DNA of 13,030 bases from Roseovarius sp. Its GTDB lineage: Bacteria; Pseudomonadota; Alphaproteobacteria; Rhodobacterales; Rhodobacteraceae. The notes under the pieces were generated by a model. It saw nothing but the letters and a program-made list of their open reading frames with translations. It ran no database searches and was not told the DNA's origin. Numbering within the stretch: position 1 is the first letter of the stretch; every line of letters starts with the position of its first letter. Shown here in pieces: positions 1 to 7,427 of the stretch. The position numbers and the translations under genes are program-made. Location of the stretch: NCBI GenBank assembly GCA_007125415.1, contig SLDH01000079.1, forward strand, positions 1 to 13,030. The letters are read 5' to 3'.

Positions 1-175
1 CCGTGGCGCGGCACGGGCTGGCGCGCTCGATCAGGACAGTGCCAAGACGTTCCTCCAGCGCGCGCACCCGCTGCGAAATGGCCGAGGGCGTCACCCCCAA
101 GGCCCGCGCCGCGCCCTCAAAACTGCCGGTCTGCACCACCATCGCGACGGCGCGCGCGGCGGGATAGTCAAGCAT
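1..175 (-). CDS. ArgP/LysG-like LysR-family regulator, N-terminal part (cut by window edge)
   Basis: Reading the minus strand from an ATG at 175 gives 58 residues that run off the window. They form a LysR-type N-terminal winged helix-turn-helix: an alanine-rich first helix, then GSFEGAARALGVTPSAISQR, the canonical LysR recognition helix, and RALEERLG leading to the wing. The segment ending IERASPCRAT resembles E. coli ArgP (...VRTVPPRPT). A purine-rich GAAGAGA lies just upstream of the ATG as a plausible ribosome binding site. The gene diverges from a LysE/ArgO exporter, the arrangement known for lysG-lysE in Corynebacterium, where the regulator senses basic amino acids and activates the exporter. 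I infer the same pairing here. The effector-binding domain is outside the window, so ligand specificity cannot be judged. Confidence is high for LysR and good for the ArgP subgroup. Confidence 0.88.
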   Translation of the reverse strand, partial: MLDYPAARAVAMVVQTGSFEGAARALGVTPSAISQRVRALEERLGTVLIERASPCRAT

Positions 176-261
176 TAGCGTCTCTTCATCAGCATTATGT
201 CGTTTAATTTGCCTAATCACATGGCCCGGTATATCGCAAGCCGAACCTGACGGGGGCTGAT
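176..261. promoter_or_regulatory. Divergent control region between the LysR regulator and the LysE exporter
   Basis: These 86 bases separate the two divergent start codons and must hold both promoters. The stretch around 193-220 is AT-rich compared with its surroundings and carries the imperfect dyad ATTA (194-197) ... TAAT (214-217), the sort of T-rich/A-rich spacing LysR proteins bind. A weak plus-strand promoter could be TTGCCT (209-214) with TATATC (230-235), although the 15-bp spacer is short. GGGGG at 252-256 precedes the exporter ATG by five bases. The role of operator is inferred from gene arrangement; no exact consensus was recognised. Confidence 0.4.
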
Positions 262-876
262 ATGAGCGACCTGACGATTTACCTGACCGGCCTTGGCATC
301 GGCCTGAGTCTGATCATCGCCATCGGCGCGCAGAATGCCTTTGTTCTGCGCCAGGGCCTGCGCGGGTCGCATGTCTTCCTCGTGGCGCTGACCTGTGCGC
401 TGTCAGATGCGATCCTGATCGTGGTCGGGGTGACCAGTTTCGCCAAAATCGCCGCGTGGTTGCCTATGGTCGATCCGGTCATGCGCTATGGTGGCGCTGC
501 GTTCCTGCTCTGGTATGGGGCGCGCAACATGCGTGCGGCCTTTACCTCATCGCAAGCGCTGTGGATCGACGGCGCAGCCCCGCGCGAGCCGCTGCGCCCT
601 GTGCTGCTGACAGCGCTGGCGCTGACATGGCTGAACCCCCATGTCTATCTCGATACCGTGGTCTTGCTGGGTACGATCTCGACACAGTATCCGGGCCAGC
701 AATCTGCCTTTGCCGCCGGCGCGGTGAGCGGGTCCTTCCTGTTCTTTTTCGCGCTCGGCTATGGCGCGGGCAGATTGAGGCCCCTTTTCGCGCAACCGAG
801 CGCTTGGCGGCTTCTGGAGGGCGGGATTGCTCTGGTGATGTGGATGATTGCCGCGAAATTGATCTTGTCAGCCTGA
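262..876 (+). CDS. LysE/ArgO-family amino-acid exporter
   Basis: The 204-residue protein is an integral inner-membrane transporter that exports amino acids (basic ones in the founding members LysE and ArgO). The family signature GAQNAFVLRQGL sits at residues 22-33 directly after the first hydrophobic segment; a second conserved motif, WLNPHVYLDT, lies near residues 123-132. About five to six hydrophobic stretches are visible and the protein ends with a membrane segment, matching the usual ~200-residue length. The ATG at 262 is preceded by GGGGG. Together with the divergent ArgP-like regulator this looks like a substrate-inducible export pair protecting the cell from amino-acid or peptide overload. 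The exact substrate (lysine, arginine or an analogue) is inferred from the neighbour and is uncertain. Confidence 0.9.
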   Translation: MSDLTIYLTGLGIGLSLIIAIGAQNAFVLRQGLRGSHVFLVALTCALSDAILIVVGVTSFAKIAAWLPMVDPVMRYGGAAFLLWYGARNMRAAFTSSQALWIDGAAPREPLRPVLLTALALTWLNPHVYLDTVVLLGTISTQYPGQQSAFAAGAVSGSFLFFFALGYGAGRLRPLFAQPSAWRLLEGGIALVMWMIAAKLILSA

Positions 877-884
877 ACAGGCTG
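869..884 (+). terminator. Small hairpin overlapping the exporter stop codon
   Basis: CAGCCT-GAAC-AGGCTG forms a six-base-pair stem with a GAAC tetraloop that contains the TGA stop of the exporter. It is followed by TTTCGCG, so the U-tract is very short. It may act as a weak terminator or 3'-end stabiliser for the exporter mRNA. The short stem makes this tentative. Confidence 0.22.
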
Positions 885-1102
885 TTTCGCGCAGACTCGA
901 TGCCCGAAGCATCACCCTATCGATCAGCTAACAGGCTTCCGGCTCTACGCGCCTGGCGGGGGGGCCGGGCATTTTCTCGGCAACCTGTTTGCCCGATTTG
1001 GTCCAATCCTTGTCCCCATCTCGAGAGGGTAAGAGCCAAAGGATTGCTTTTGATTTATTTTTCGAACTCTTTGGTGTCGACTCGAGTGAGCTTCACACCG
1101 TC
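877..1102. other. Gene-free stretch before the ppk2 promoter
   Basis: With the promoter and leader to 1178, this is a 302-base interval without a credible gene. The long plus-strand reading frame that crosses it starts inside the exporter gene in another frame and lacks a family signature. The first half is GC-rich and has a run of seven G near 957-963; the second half (about 1030-1080) becomes AT-rich with a T tract near 1048-1060, as expected upstream of a regulated promoter. No RNA gene or repeat was recognised. Confidence 0.5.
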
Positions 1103-1116
1103 TTGATGCGGATCAA
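1103..1116. promoter_or_regulatory. FNR/Dnr-type binding site (FnrL box) upstream of ppk2
   Basis: TTGATGCGGATCAA is an exact match to the FNR consensus TTGAT-N4-ATCAA; including flanking C1102 and G1117 the arms extend to six bases. In Rhodobacterales this site is used by the oxygen sensor FnrL and by Dnr-type nitric-oxide regulators. Its centre (1109.5) lies exactly 41.5 bp upstream of the start point predicted from the -10 hexamer at 1139-1144, the classical class II activator position. I infer that polyphosphate kinase is induced at low oxygen or under denitrifying conditions. The site is seen directly; the regulator's identity is inferred. Confidence 0.82.
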
Positions 1117-1138
1117 GGCGCAGATACACCATACGCTA

Positions 1139-1144
1139 TAGAAT
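1139..1144 (+). promoter_or_regulatory. Candidate -10 element of the ppk2 promoter
   Basis: TAGAAT (or the overlapping TATAGA at 1137-1142) resembles a sigma-70 -10 hexamer and predicts a start near 1149-1151. No good -35 is visible at the right distance; the FNR-type site lies there instead, typical of class II activated promoters. The short leader then contains the 12-bp palindrome GAAAAGCTTTTC (1156-1167) and the Shine-Dalgarno GGAG (1168-1171). Confidence 0.55.
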
Positions 1145-1178
1145 CGTCGTATTCAGAAAAGCTTTTCGGAGATGCGAC

Positions 1179-2105
1179 ATGAAACAGGAAGCAGAACTCG
1201 CGGTGCCGTCCGCGCTCAACGAGCCGATGGAAGAGACGGCAGTCGCAGCCTCTGCACGGAAGAATTTCATCCTTGCTTTCGCAAACGGTGAGTACCCCTA
1301 TGAGACGCGGCTCAGCCGTCGATCCTATGAAGTGCAGAAGGCGAAGCTCCAGGCCGAGCTGCTGAAGGTGCAGCTTTGGGCGCAGGAGACTGGCGAGAAA
1401 TTCGTTCTCATCTTCGAGGGCCGGGATGCGGCGGGCAAGGGCGGCACGATCAAGCGGTTCACCGAGCATCTCAATCCCAGATCGGCACGGGTCGTCGCAT
1501 TGAACAAACCCACATGGGAAGAAAAGGGCCAGTGGTATTTCCAGCGCTACATCCAGGAACTGCCGACGGTGGGCGAAATGGTCTTCTATGACCGCTCCTG
1601 GTACAATCGCGCCGGGGTGGAGCGCGTGATGGGGTTTTGTGAACCGACGGAATATCTGGAGTTCATGCGCCAGACCCCCGATCTGGAACGGATGCTGACG
1701 CGCTCGGGCATCAGGCTGTTCAAGTACTGGTTTTCGGTCACGCAGGACGAACAGAAGGCGCGCTTTGCCGCGCGCGCCACGGACCCGCTGAAACAGTGGA
1801 AGCTGAGCCCCATCGACAAGGCAAGCCTCGACAAATGGGAGGACTATACCGAGGCCAAGGAGGCGATGTTCTTCTATACCGACACCGCCGATGCGCCCTG
1901 GACGGTGGTGAAGTCCGACGACAAGAAGCGCGCGCGGCTCAATGTGATGATGCATTTTCTGCACAATACCGACTATCCGGGCAAGAACCTGAAGCTGGTC
2001 AAGACGCCTGACCCCAAGATCGTCCGTTCGGCGCATCATGTGGTAAGTCGCTCCGAGCACATACTCGGGACAGCCCTGCATCCCGACCAGCGCCTGCCGC
2101 GCTGA
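1179..2105 (+). CDS. ppk2: Polyphosphate kinase 2 (PPK2 family, class I-like single domain)
   Basis: This 308-residue cytoplasmic protein should transfer phosphate between polyphosphate and nucleoside diphosphates, making ATP/GTP from polyP or the reverse. It has one PPK2 domain from about residue 45 to 285. The Walker A loop is GRDAAGKGGT (81-90), the following conserved segment is LNPRSARVVALNKPT (98-112), and Walker B is in FYDRSWYNRAGVERVMGF (136-153). The helical lid and WKLSPID segment follow, and the arrangement resembles S. meliloti SMc02148 and other class I enzymes. The ATG at 1179 has GGAG seven bases upstream. A perfect FNR-type site and -10 precede the gene, and a hairpin plus T-tract follows it, so it is probably transcribed alone. 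Class assignment and preferred direction (NTP synthesis) are inferred from family resemblance. Confidence 0.95.
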   Translation: MKQEAELAVPSALNEPMEETAVAASARKNFILAFANGEYPYETRLSRRSYEVQKAKLQAELLKVQLWAQETGEKFVLIFEGRDAAGKGGTIKRFTEHLNPRSARVVALNKPTWEEKGQWYFQRYIQELPTVGEMVFYDRSWYNRAGVERVMGFCEPTEYLEFMRQTPDLERMLTRSGIRLFKYWFSVTQDEQKARFAARATDPLKQWKLSPIDKASLDKWEDYTEAKEAMFFYTDTADAPWTVVKSDDKKRARLNVMMHFLHNTDYPGKNLKLVKTPDPKIVRSAHHVVSRSEHILGTALHPDQRLPR

Positions 2106-2125
2106 GCGGGGCGTGATCCGGCGGA

Positions 2126-2152
2126 GTGGCTGCGCCACACAGCTTTCTTTTA
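2126..2152 (+). terminator. Probable intrinsic terminator after ppk2
   Basis: GTGGC-TGC-GCCAC (2126-2138) is a perfect five-base-pair GC-rich stem with a three-base loop. Five bases later comes TTTCTTTTATT, one of the few T-rich tracts nearby. It begins 21 bases after the ppk2 stop, the expected place. The short stem and the gap before the T-tract keep confidence moderate. Confidence 0.5.
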
Positions 2153-2210
2153 TTGGCGCATGAGGCGGGGCCTTGTGCTGTCGGGGCGATGTGGCATCGG
2201 CTGCGGCGTC

Positions 2211-2237
2211 GGGCATGAGTATTTTTGGCAAAATGAA
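2211..2237 (+). other. Short conserved-looking intergenic motif (ATGAGTATTTTTGGCAAAAT)
   Basis: Between ppk2 and the MATE gene lies GGGC followed by ATGAGTATTTTTGGCAAAAT and GAAG. From memory, near-identical strings recur in intergenic regions of many Rhodobacterales genomes, usually just downstream of genes; I could not check this here. Read as coding from 2215 it gives a 15-residue frame starting MSIFGKMK and stopping at 2262, without a good ribosome binding site. It could be an RNA processing or decay signal, a terminator-associated element, or a tiny conserved ORF. There is no second copy in the window. Confidence 0.4.
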
Positions 2238-2285
2238 GCAGTGCCGGGGCTTGCCGGTCTGACCCGGCTTCTCTAAGGCGACGGG

Positions 2286-3644
2286 ATGGTACCGCGCATC
2301 TCATATCTTCAGCACATGCGGGCTGTGCTGGCTCTCGGTCTGCCGCTGATCGGCAGCCACATCGCGCAGTTTTCGATCGTGCTGACCGATACCGTCATGC
2401 TGGGCTGGTATGACGTGGAATCATTGGCGGCCCAGGTTCTGGGTGCGGAAATCTTCTTTGTGCTGTTGATTTTCGGCTCCGGCTTTGCCTGGGCCGTGAT
2501 GCCCATGGTGGCCGCGGCTCAGGCGTCGGGCGAGGAGACGCAGGTTCGGCGCGTGACGCGGATGGGTGCCTGGGCCTCCATGGGGTTTGCCGTGCTTGTC
2601 ATGCCGCTGATGCTCTGGTCGGAGCCGATCCTGCGTATGCTGGGGCAGGCGGATGTGGTGGCCGAATTGGGGGGAGCCTATCTGCGGATCGCGGGCTGGG
2701 GTATCTTTCCGGCGCTGCTCGTCATGGTGTTGAAGAGCTATCTCGCGGCGCTGGAGCGCACGCAGGTGGTGCTCTGGGTCACGGTTGCGGCGGTGGGGCT
2801 GAACATCGTGATCAATTATGCGCTGATCTTCGGCAATCTGGGGATGCCGGAATTGGGCATCCGGGGCGCAGCCATCGCCTCGGTCATCGTGAATACGGCG
2901 TCTTTCGTCCTTCTTGCGTTCTATGCTGCCTGGCAACTGCCGGAACATGCGCTTTTCAAGCGCGTGTGGCGGTTCGATGGTGAGGCGTTCCTTTCGGTGT
3001 TCAGGCTGGGCTGGCCCATCGGGATTACAAGCCTTGCGGAATCGGCGCTGTTTCTGGCCTCGTCGGTGATGATGGGCTGGCTGAGCCCGCTGCATCTGGC
3101 GGCGCATGGAATTGCCGTGCAAGCCGTATCGCTGGTTTTCATGCTGCATATGGGGCTGAGCAACGCCGCCACCGTCCGTGCAGGCCAGGCCTACGGGCGG
3201 CGCGATCCGGTCGGGTTGCGTGATGGTGGCAAGGTGGTGATCGGCGTCTCCTTCGTGCTTGCGCTCTCGACCGTGGTGCTTTTTCTGGCGCTGCCCGAAG
3301 CCATCATCGGTGCCTTCATGGATCCGGAGGAGCCTCAGCGCGATGCGGTGCTGGCGCTGGGGGTGGGGCTCCTGGCGGCGGCGGCGCTGTTTCAACTGGT
3401 GGATGCCGCGCAGGTTCTGGCGCTGGGTCTGTTGCGCGGGATACAGGATACCAAGGTGCCGATGCTCATTGCGGCGGTAAGCTATTGGGTGATCGGCGTG
3501 CCCGCCTCCTATCTGCTGGGCTTCACCTTCGGGCTGGAGGGTATCGGAATCTGGCTGGGGCTTGCCATCGGGCTGTCCTGTGCCGGCCTGCTGCTGATGC
3601 TGCGCTTCTGGGGCAGGGCGAGGGCCTGGGGGGCCTGCGCCTAA
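2286..3644 (+). CDS. MATE-family multidrug efflux transporter (NorM-like)
   Basis: The 452-residue protein is almost entirely hydrophobic, with about twelve predicted membrane segments arranged as two MatE repeats, the usual length for NorM/YdhE-type pumps. Near the N-terminus LPLIGSHIAQ and LTDTVMLGWYDVESLAAQ match the conserved first-repeat region; a cognate segment LGWPIGITSLAESALFLAS starts the second repeat. Such pumps export cationic drugs and metabolites across the inner membrane using Na+ or H+ gradients; the substrate here cannot be read from sequence. The ATG at 2286 has AAGG seven bases upstream. The stop TAA overlaps the TAG stop of the convergent gene in the tetranucleotide CTAA (3641-3644), leaving no room for a separate intergenic terminator. 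Confidence 0.93.
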   Translation: MVPRISYLQHMRAVLALGLPLIGSHIAQFSIVLTDTVMLGWYDVESLAAQVLGAEIFFVLLIFGSGFAWAVMPMVAAAQASGEETQVRRVTRMGAWASMGFAVLVMPLMLWSEPILRMLGQADVVAELGGAYLRIAGWGIFPALLVMVLKSYLAALERTQVVLWVTVAAVGLNIVINYALIFGNLGMPELGIRGAAIASVIVNTASFVLLAFYAAWQLPEHALFKRVWRFDGEAFLSVFRLGWPIGITSLAESALFLASSVMMGWLSPLHLAAHGIAVQAVSLVFMLHMGLSNAATVRAGQAYGRRDPVGLRDGGKVVIGVSFVLALSTVVLFLALPEAIIGAFMDPEEPQRDAVLALGVGLLAAAALFQLVDAAQVLALGLLRGIQDTKVPMLIAAVSYWVIGVPASYLLGFTFGLEGIGIWLGLAIGLSCAGLLLMLRFWGRARAWGACA

Positions 3645-4048
3645 TCCCCATCCTTGTTCAGCAGGCGGTCCGCCTTCTTGCGGACAAGCACCGTGCGCAG
3701 ATCATGCATGGCCAGCAAGAGCGCATCGGTCACGTTCTCAAGCTCGTCATCACTGGCCTTGCTCTGCGCCCAATGCGCCGTCATGTTGAGGTAATCCACC
3801 GCGCGATGGATATCATCGAGATCGCGCGCCGCCTGCAGGGTGATACGGGCCTCCATCCATTCCTCGATCACCTCCATGTCCCGCGCGGTCAGGCTGCGCT
3901 CGCCATGGGGCTTGATCTGGCCGTTGCGGGTATTGATCACCGCGATCTGGTCCATATCGATCCGGCGTTGCCGGTTTTCGGTATCCACGCGGAAGACGAA
4001 GGCGCCGTTTTCGCGCACCCTGAAGTAATATTCCGGCAGATCGGTCAT
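3641..4048 (-). CDS. Conserved hypothetical protein downstream of the aminotransferase
   Basis: I recognise this 135-residue soluble protein only as a type of conserved hypothetical seen in Rhodobacterales. It opens with EYYFRVRENGAFVFRVDTENRQRR, an apparently beta-rich segment with regularly placed aromatic and charged residues, then IAVINTRNGQIKPHG, followed by an all-helical C-terminal half rich in acidic and basic residues (about 50-125). No signal peptide, membrane segment or catalytic motif is visible. It begins only 13 bases after the aminotransferase stop and has no clear Shine-Dalgarno, which suggests translation coupled to the upstream gene. Its stop codon overlaps that of the convergent MATE gene. 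Function is unknown; the shared operon is the only clue. Confidence 0.8.
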   Translation of the reverse strand: MTDLPEYYFRVRENGAFVFRVDTENRQRRIDMDQIAVINTRNGQIKPHGERSLTARDMEVIEEWMEARITLQAARDLDDIHRAVDYLNMTAHWAQSKASDDELENVTDALLLAMHDLRTVLVRKKADRLLNKDGD

Positions 4049-4061
4049 TGGGCGGCCCGGT

Positions 4062-5760
<1,699 letters not shown>

Positions 5761-5761
<1 letters not shown>

Positions 5762-6027
5762 TGTTGGATGAACAACACGGCATCCGTCTCAAGCGGCTGA
5801 ACATGCGCTCGGCTCGACGGGGCATCAAGGAGATGGACATCATCCTGTCTCGCTTCGCGCAGGAGCGGCTGGGCTCGCTGGAGTCCGAAGAGCTTGACCT
5901 CTATGAGGCGCTGTTGTCGGAAAACGATCAGGACCTCTACCAGTGGGTGACCGGGCAGGTGGCGGCGCCCGACCGGTTTGCGCCCCTCATTGGCCAGATC
6001 GGTGATCTGGTGTCGCAGAACCGCTAG
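5761..6027 (+). CDS. sdhE: FAD assembly factor SdhE (succinate dehydrogenase assembly factor 2)
   Basis: This 88-residue protein matches the SdhE/Sdh5 family (formerly DUF339), small helical chaperones that promote covalent FAD attachment to the SdhA flavoprotein of complex II. The defining RGxxE motif is present as RRGIKEMD (residues 19-26; R20, G21, E24), and the C-terminal half has the typical LYEALLSENDQDLYQWVTG (48-66). I choose ATG at 5761 because GGGAG (5752-5756) is better spaced for it than for the GTG at 5758; either way it overlaps the XRE stop codon. No sdhCDAB genes are in the window, so it would act in trans. Confidence is high from motif and length. Confidence 0.94.
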
Positions 6028-6110
6028 AGCGCGTGCCAGCCCTCTGCAAGTAGCTTCAATTTTAGCAGCTATCGCCTTGGTTTAACCGATTATTGGGCAA
6101 TTCTGAGCAA

Positions 6111-6141
6111 TGTCTCCACCGAGCAGTGTTTGACGGAGACA
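6111..6141 (+). promoter_or_regulatory. Inverted repeat enclosing the Shine-Dalgarno of the MarR-family gene
   Basis: TGTCTCC (6111-6117) is perfectly complementary to GGAGACA (6135-6141), with 17 bases between. The right arm contains the GGAG that serves as ribosome binding site for the ATG at 6145. In RNA this would hide the Shine-Dalgarno; in DNA it could be a dyad operator for autoregulation. Just upstream, ATTG-GG-CAAT (6092-6101) is a second small dyad. Functional meaning is inferred only. Confidence 0.35.
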
Positions 6142-6144
6142 GAT

Positions 6145-6645
6145 ATGAGTTTTGAACCGAAGGAACCTCTGGCTGTCGAAAGACAGTCTTTCATGGCTGG
6201 CTATCTCGATGCGCTTGCCCTGGTCGAGCGGCTGCACCGGCTTTTGCTGGATGTGATCAAGGATGAGTTCGAGCGGGTCAACATGCTCGAGATCAACGCG
6301 GTACAGGCGCTTTTGCTCTTCAATATCGGCGATAACGAAGTGACGGCAGGCGAGTTGAAATCGCGGGGCTATTACCAGGGAAGCAATGTAAGCTACAATC
6401 TCAAGAAGCTGGTCGAGATGGGCTACATGCACCACCAGCGCTGCGAGATCGACCGTCGCTCGGTCCGTGTCAGACTGACCCAGAAGGGCCGTGAGGTGAG
6501 GGCCGTTGTCGGCCAGCTTTTCGCGCGCCACGCCGAAGGGTTGCAGGCCAAGGGCGTTTTGGGCGCGGACGGGATCGACCAGATCACGCGGTCTCTGCGT
6601 CGGGTGGAGCGCTACTGGAGCGAACAGATCAGATATATCTACTGA
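6145..6645 (+). CDS. MarR-family winged-helix regulator (resembles the LdtR type)
   Basis: From the ATG at 6145, chosen for GGAG six bases upstream over a TTG at 6130, the protein has 166 residues. An N-terminal helix (about 12-45) with LVERLHRLLLDVIKDEFER would form the dimer interface. The winged helix spans roughly 48-115: EINAVQALLLFNI, ELKSRGYYQGSNVSYNLKKLVEMGYM as recognition helix region, and the wing DRRSVRVRLTQKGREV. A C-terminal helix completes the dimerisation domain. The GYYQGSNVSYN recognition helix recalls the alphaproteobacterial LdtR group (described in Liberibacter as controlling an L,D-transpeptidase), but I cannot verify that here. A single Cys100 is present. Its stop overlaps the convergent DUF1194 gene by seven bases. 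Confidence 0.88.
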   Translation: MSFEPKEPLAVERQSFMAGYLDALALVERLHRLLLDVIKDEFERVNMLEINAVQALLLFNIGDNEVTAGELKSRGYYQGSNVSYNLKKLVEMGYMHHQRCEIDRRSVRVRLTQKGREVRAVVGQLFARHAEGLQAKGVLGADGIDQITRSLRRVERYWSEQIRYIY

Positions 6646-7376
6646 ACTCTTTGCGCCGGGCCCTGCCATGACAGGGCGGGCGGGGAGATTTCGCGGAGCA
6701 GTTTGCGCCGCATGGCCCGCGCGAAATCCTCGTAATCCAGCGCTGTCTCGATGAATGCGCCGGCCCCCCGGATCACGTAGTCGCGGTAATGTTCCTCCAG
6801 CGTTCTGACATTGCGGAGATTCTTGGTCGTGTTGGCGCGGTTCTCCGGCCCGATCACGAGGCCGTTGATGACCACCGTCCCGAGGCTGTCGGCGGTCAGA
6901 TCGCCCGGATGCGCGCCCCGGTTTCCCGGCCCATCTCCCGAAATGTCGAGCACAGGGTGCCAGCACTCCTGAGCCAGTGCCTCTTGCGCACCATAAACCA
7001 TCGCCGCGGCCAGAGCGGTCGGCTGATCGCCTGTCCGGCGGTCGGTCGTGGTGTTCAGCGTGGTTGCGATGCGGTCCAGTTGGGTTGCTGAGGTGATGTC
7101 CTGCCAGCCGATCAACTTTCGCTGATCCGTCAGGCCGCTCCATTCGAAGACCATGAGCCGCACAGGCACCGATGGGCCCTGCAGGAAGGCCGCGCGTACA
7201 ACCGGGTCGGTCAGGGCCTTCGCCAATCCGTCCAGTTGCAGGCGGTATTCCCGCGCATCGACCGAGCCGGATACATCCAGCCCCAATGCAAGCGCCTGAC
7301 GACACTCCGCCCGCGGCTCCGCCTCGACCGCCATCGCGCATCCGAGGCCAAGCATCAGCGCCAGCACCGCCCTCAT
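6639..7376 (-). CDS. Exported DUF1194 protein with VWA-like fold
   Basis: This 245-residue protein starts with a signal peptide (MRAVLALMLGLGCAMAVEA, probable cleavage before EPRAEC) and should be periplasmic. DVSGSVD at 34-40 is a DxSxS metal-ion-dependent adhesion motif as in von Willebrand A domains, followed by the TTTDRRTGDQPTAL loop and LDISGDGPGN, which would complete the metal site. This pattern and length match DUF1194, a family with no established role. The ATG at 7376 has GAGG nine to ten bases upstream; a GTG at 7385 is an alternative. It lies downstream of gloA across a strong GC hairpin, so expression may come partly from the gloA promoter. Its stop codon region overlaps the convergent MarR gene. 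A protein-binding role in the envelope is inference. Confidence 0.85.
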   Translation of the reverse strand: MRAVLALMLGLGCAMAVEAEPRAECRQALALGLDVSGSVDAREYRLQLDGLAKALTDPVVRAAFLQGPSVPVRLMVFEWSGLTDQRKLIGWQDITSATQLDRIATTLNTTTDRRTGDQPTALAAAMVYGAQEALAQECWHPVLDISGDGPGNRGAHPGDLTADSLGTVVINGLVIGPENRANTTKNLRNVRTLEEHYRDYVIRGAGAFIETALDYEDFARAMRRKLLREISPPALSWQGPAQRVQ

Positions 7377-7392
7377 CCGGGGCACCCCCTCA

Positions 7393-7411
7393 TCCCCGCG
7401 GCGCGCGGGGA
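7393..7411 (-). terminator. Strong GC hairpin between gloA and the DUF1194 gene
   Basis: TCCCCGCG-GCG-CGCGGGGA is a perfect eight-base-pair GC-rich stem with a three-base loop in the 51-base gap between the gloA stop and the DUF1194 start. No T-tract follows in either direction. It is more likely an attenuator, an mRNA 3'-end protector or a Rho-associated pause than a classical terminator. Confidence 0.4.
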
Positions 7412-7427
7412 CCCGAGGGGAGAGCTC

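Noticed and set aside
456..1106. A 216-codon plus-strand frame running from inside the exporter gene into the intergenic region
   Set aside because: Out of frame with the exporter, Arg- and Cys-rich, no domain; stops at the FNR-type site by chance.
1113..2231. A 372-codon minus-strand frame covering all of ppk2
   Set aside because: It is antisense to a clear PPK2 gene, lacks any recognisable motif and is rich in His, Arg and Pro, typical of shadow frames in GC-rich DNA.
2421..3395. A 324-codon minus-strand frame inside the MATE gene
   Set aside because: Extremely rich in His, Arg and Gln with no domain; mirror of the hydrophobic coding strand.
6082..7341. A 419-codon minus-strand frame over the MarR and DUF1194 genes
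   Set aside because: Overlaps two well-supported genes and shows no family resemblance.
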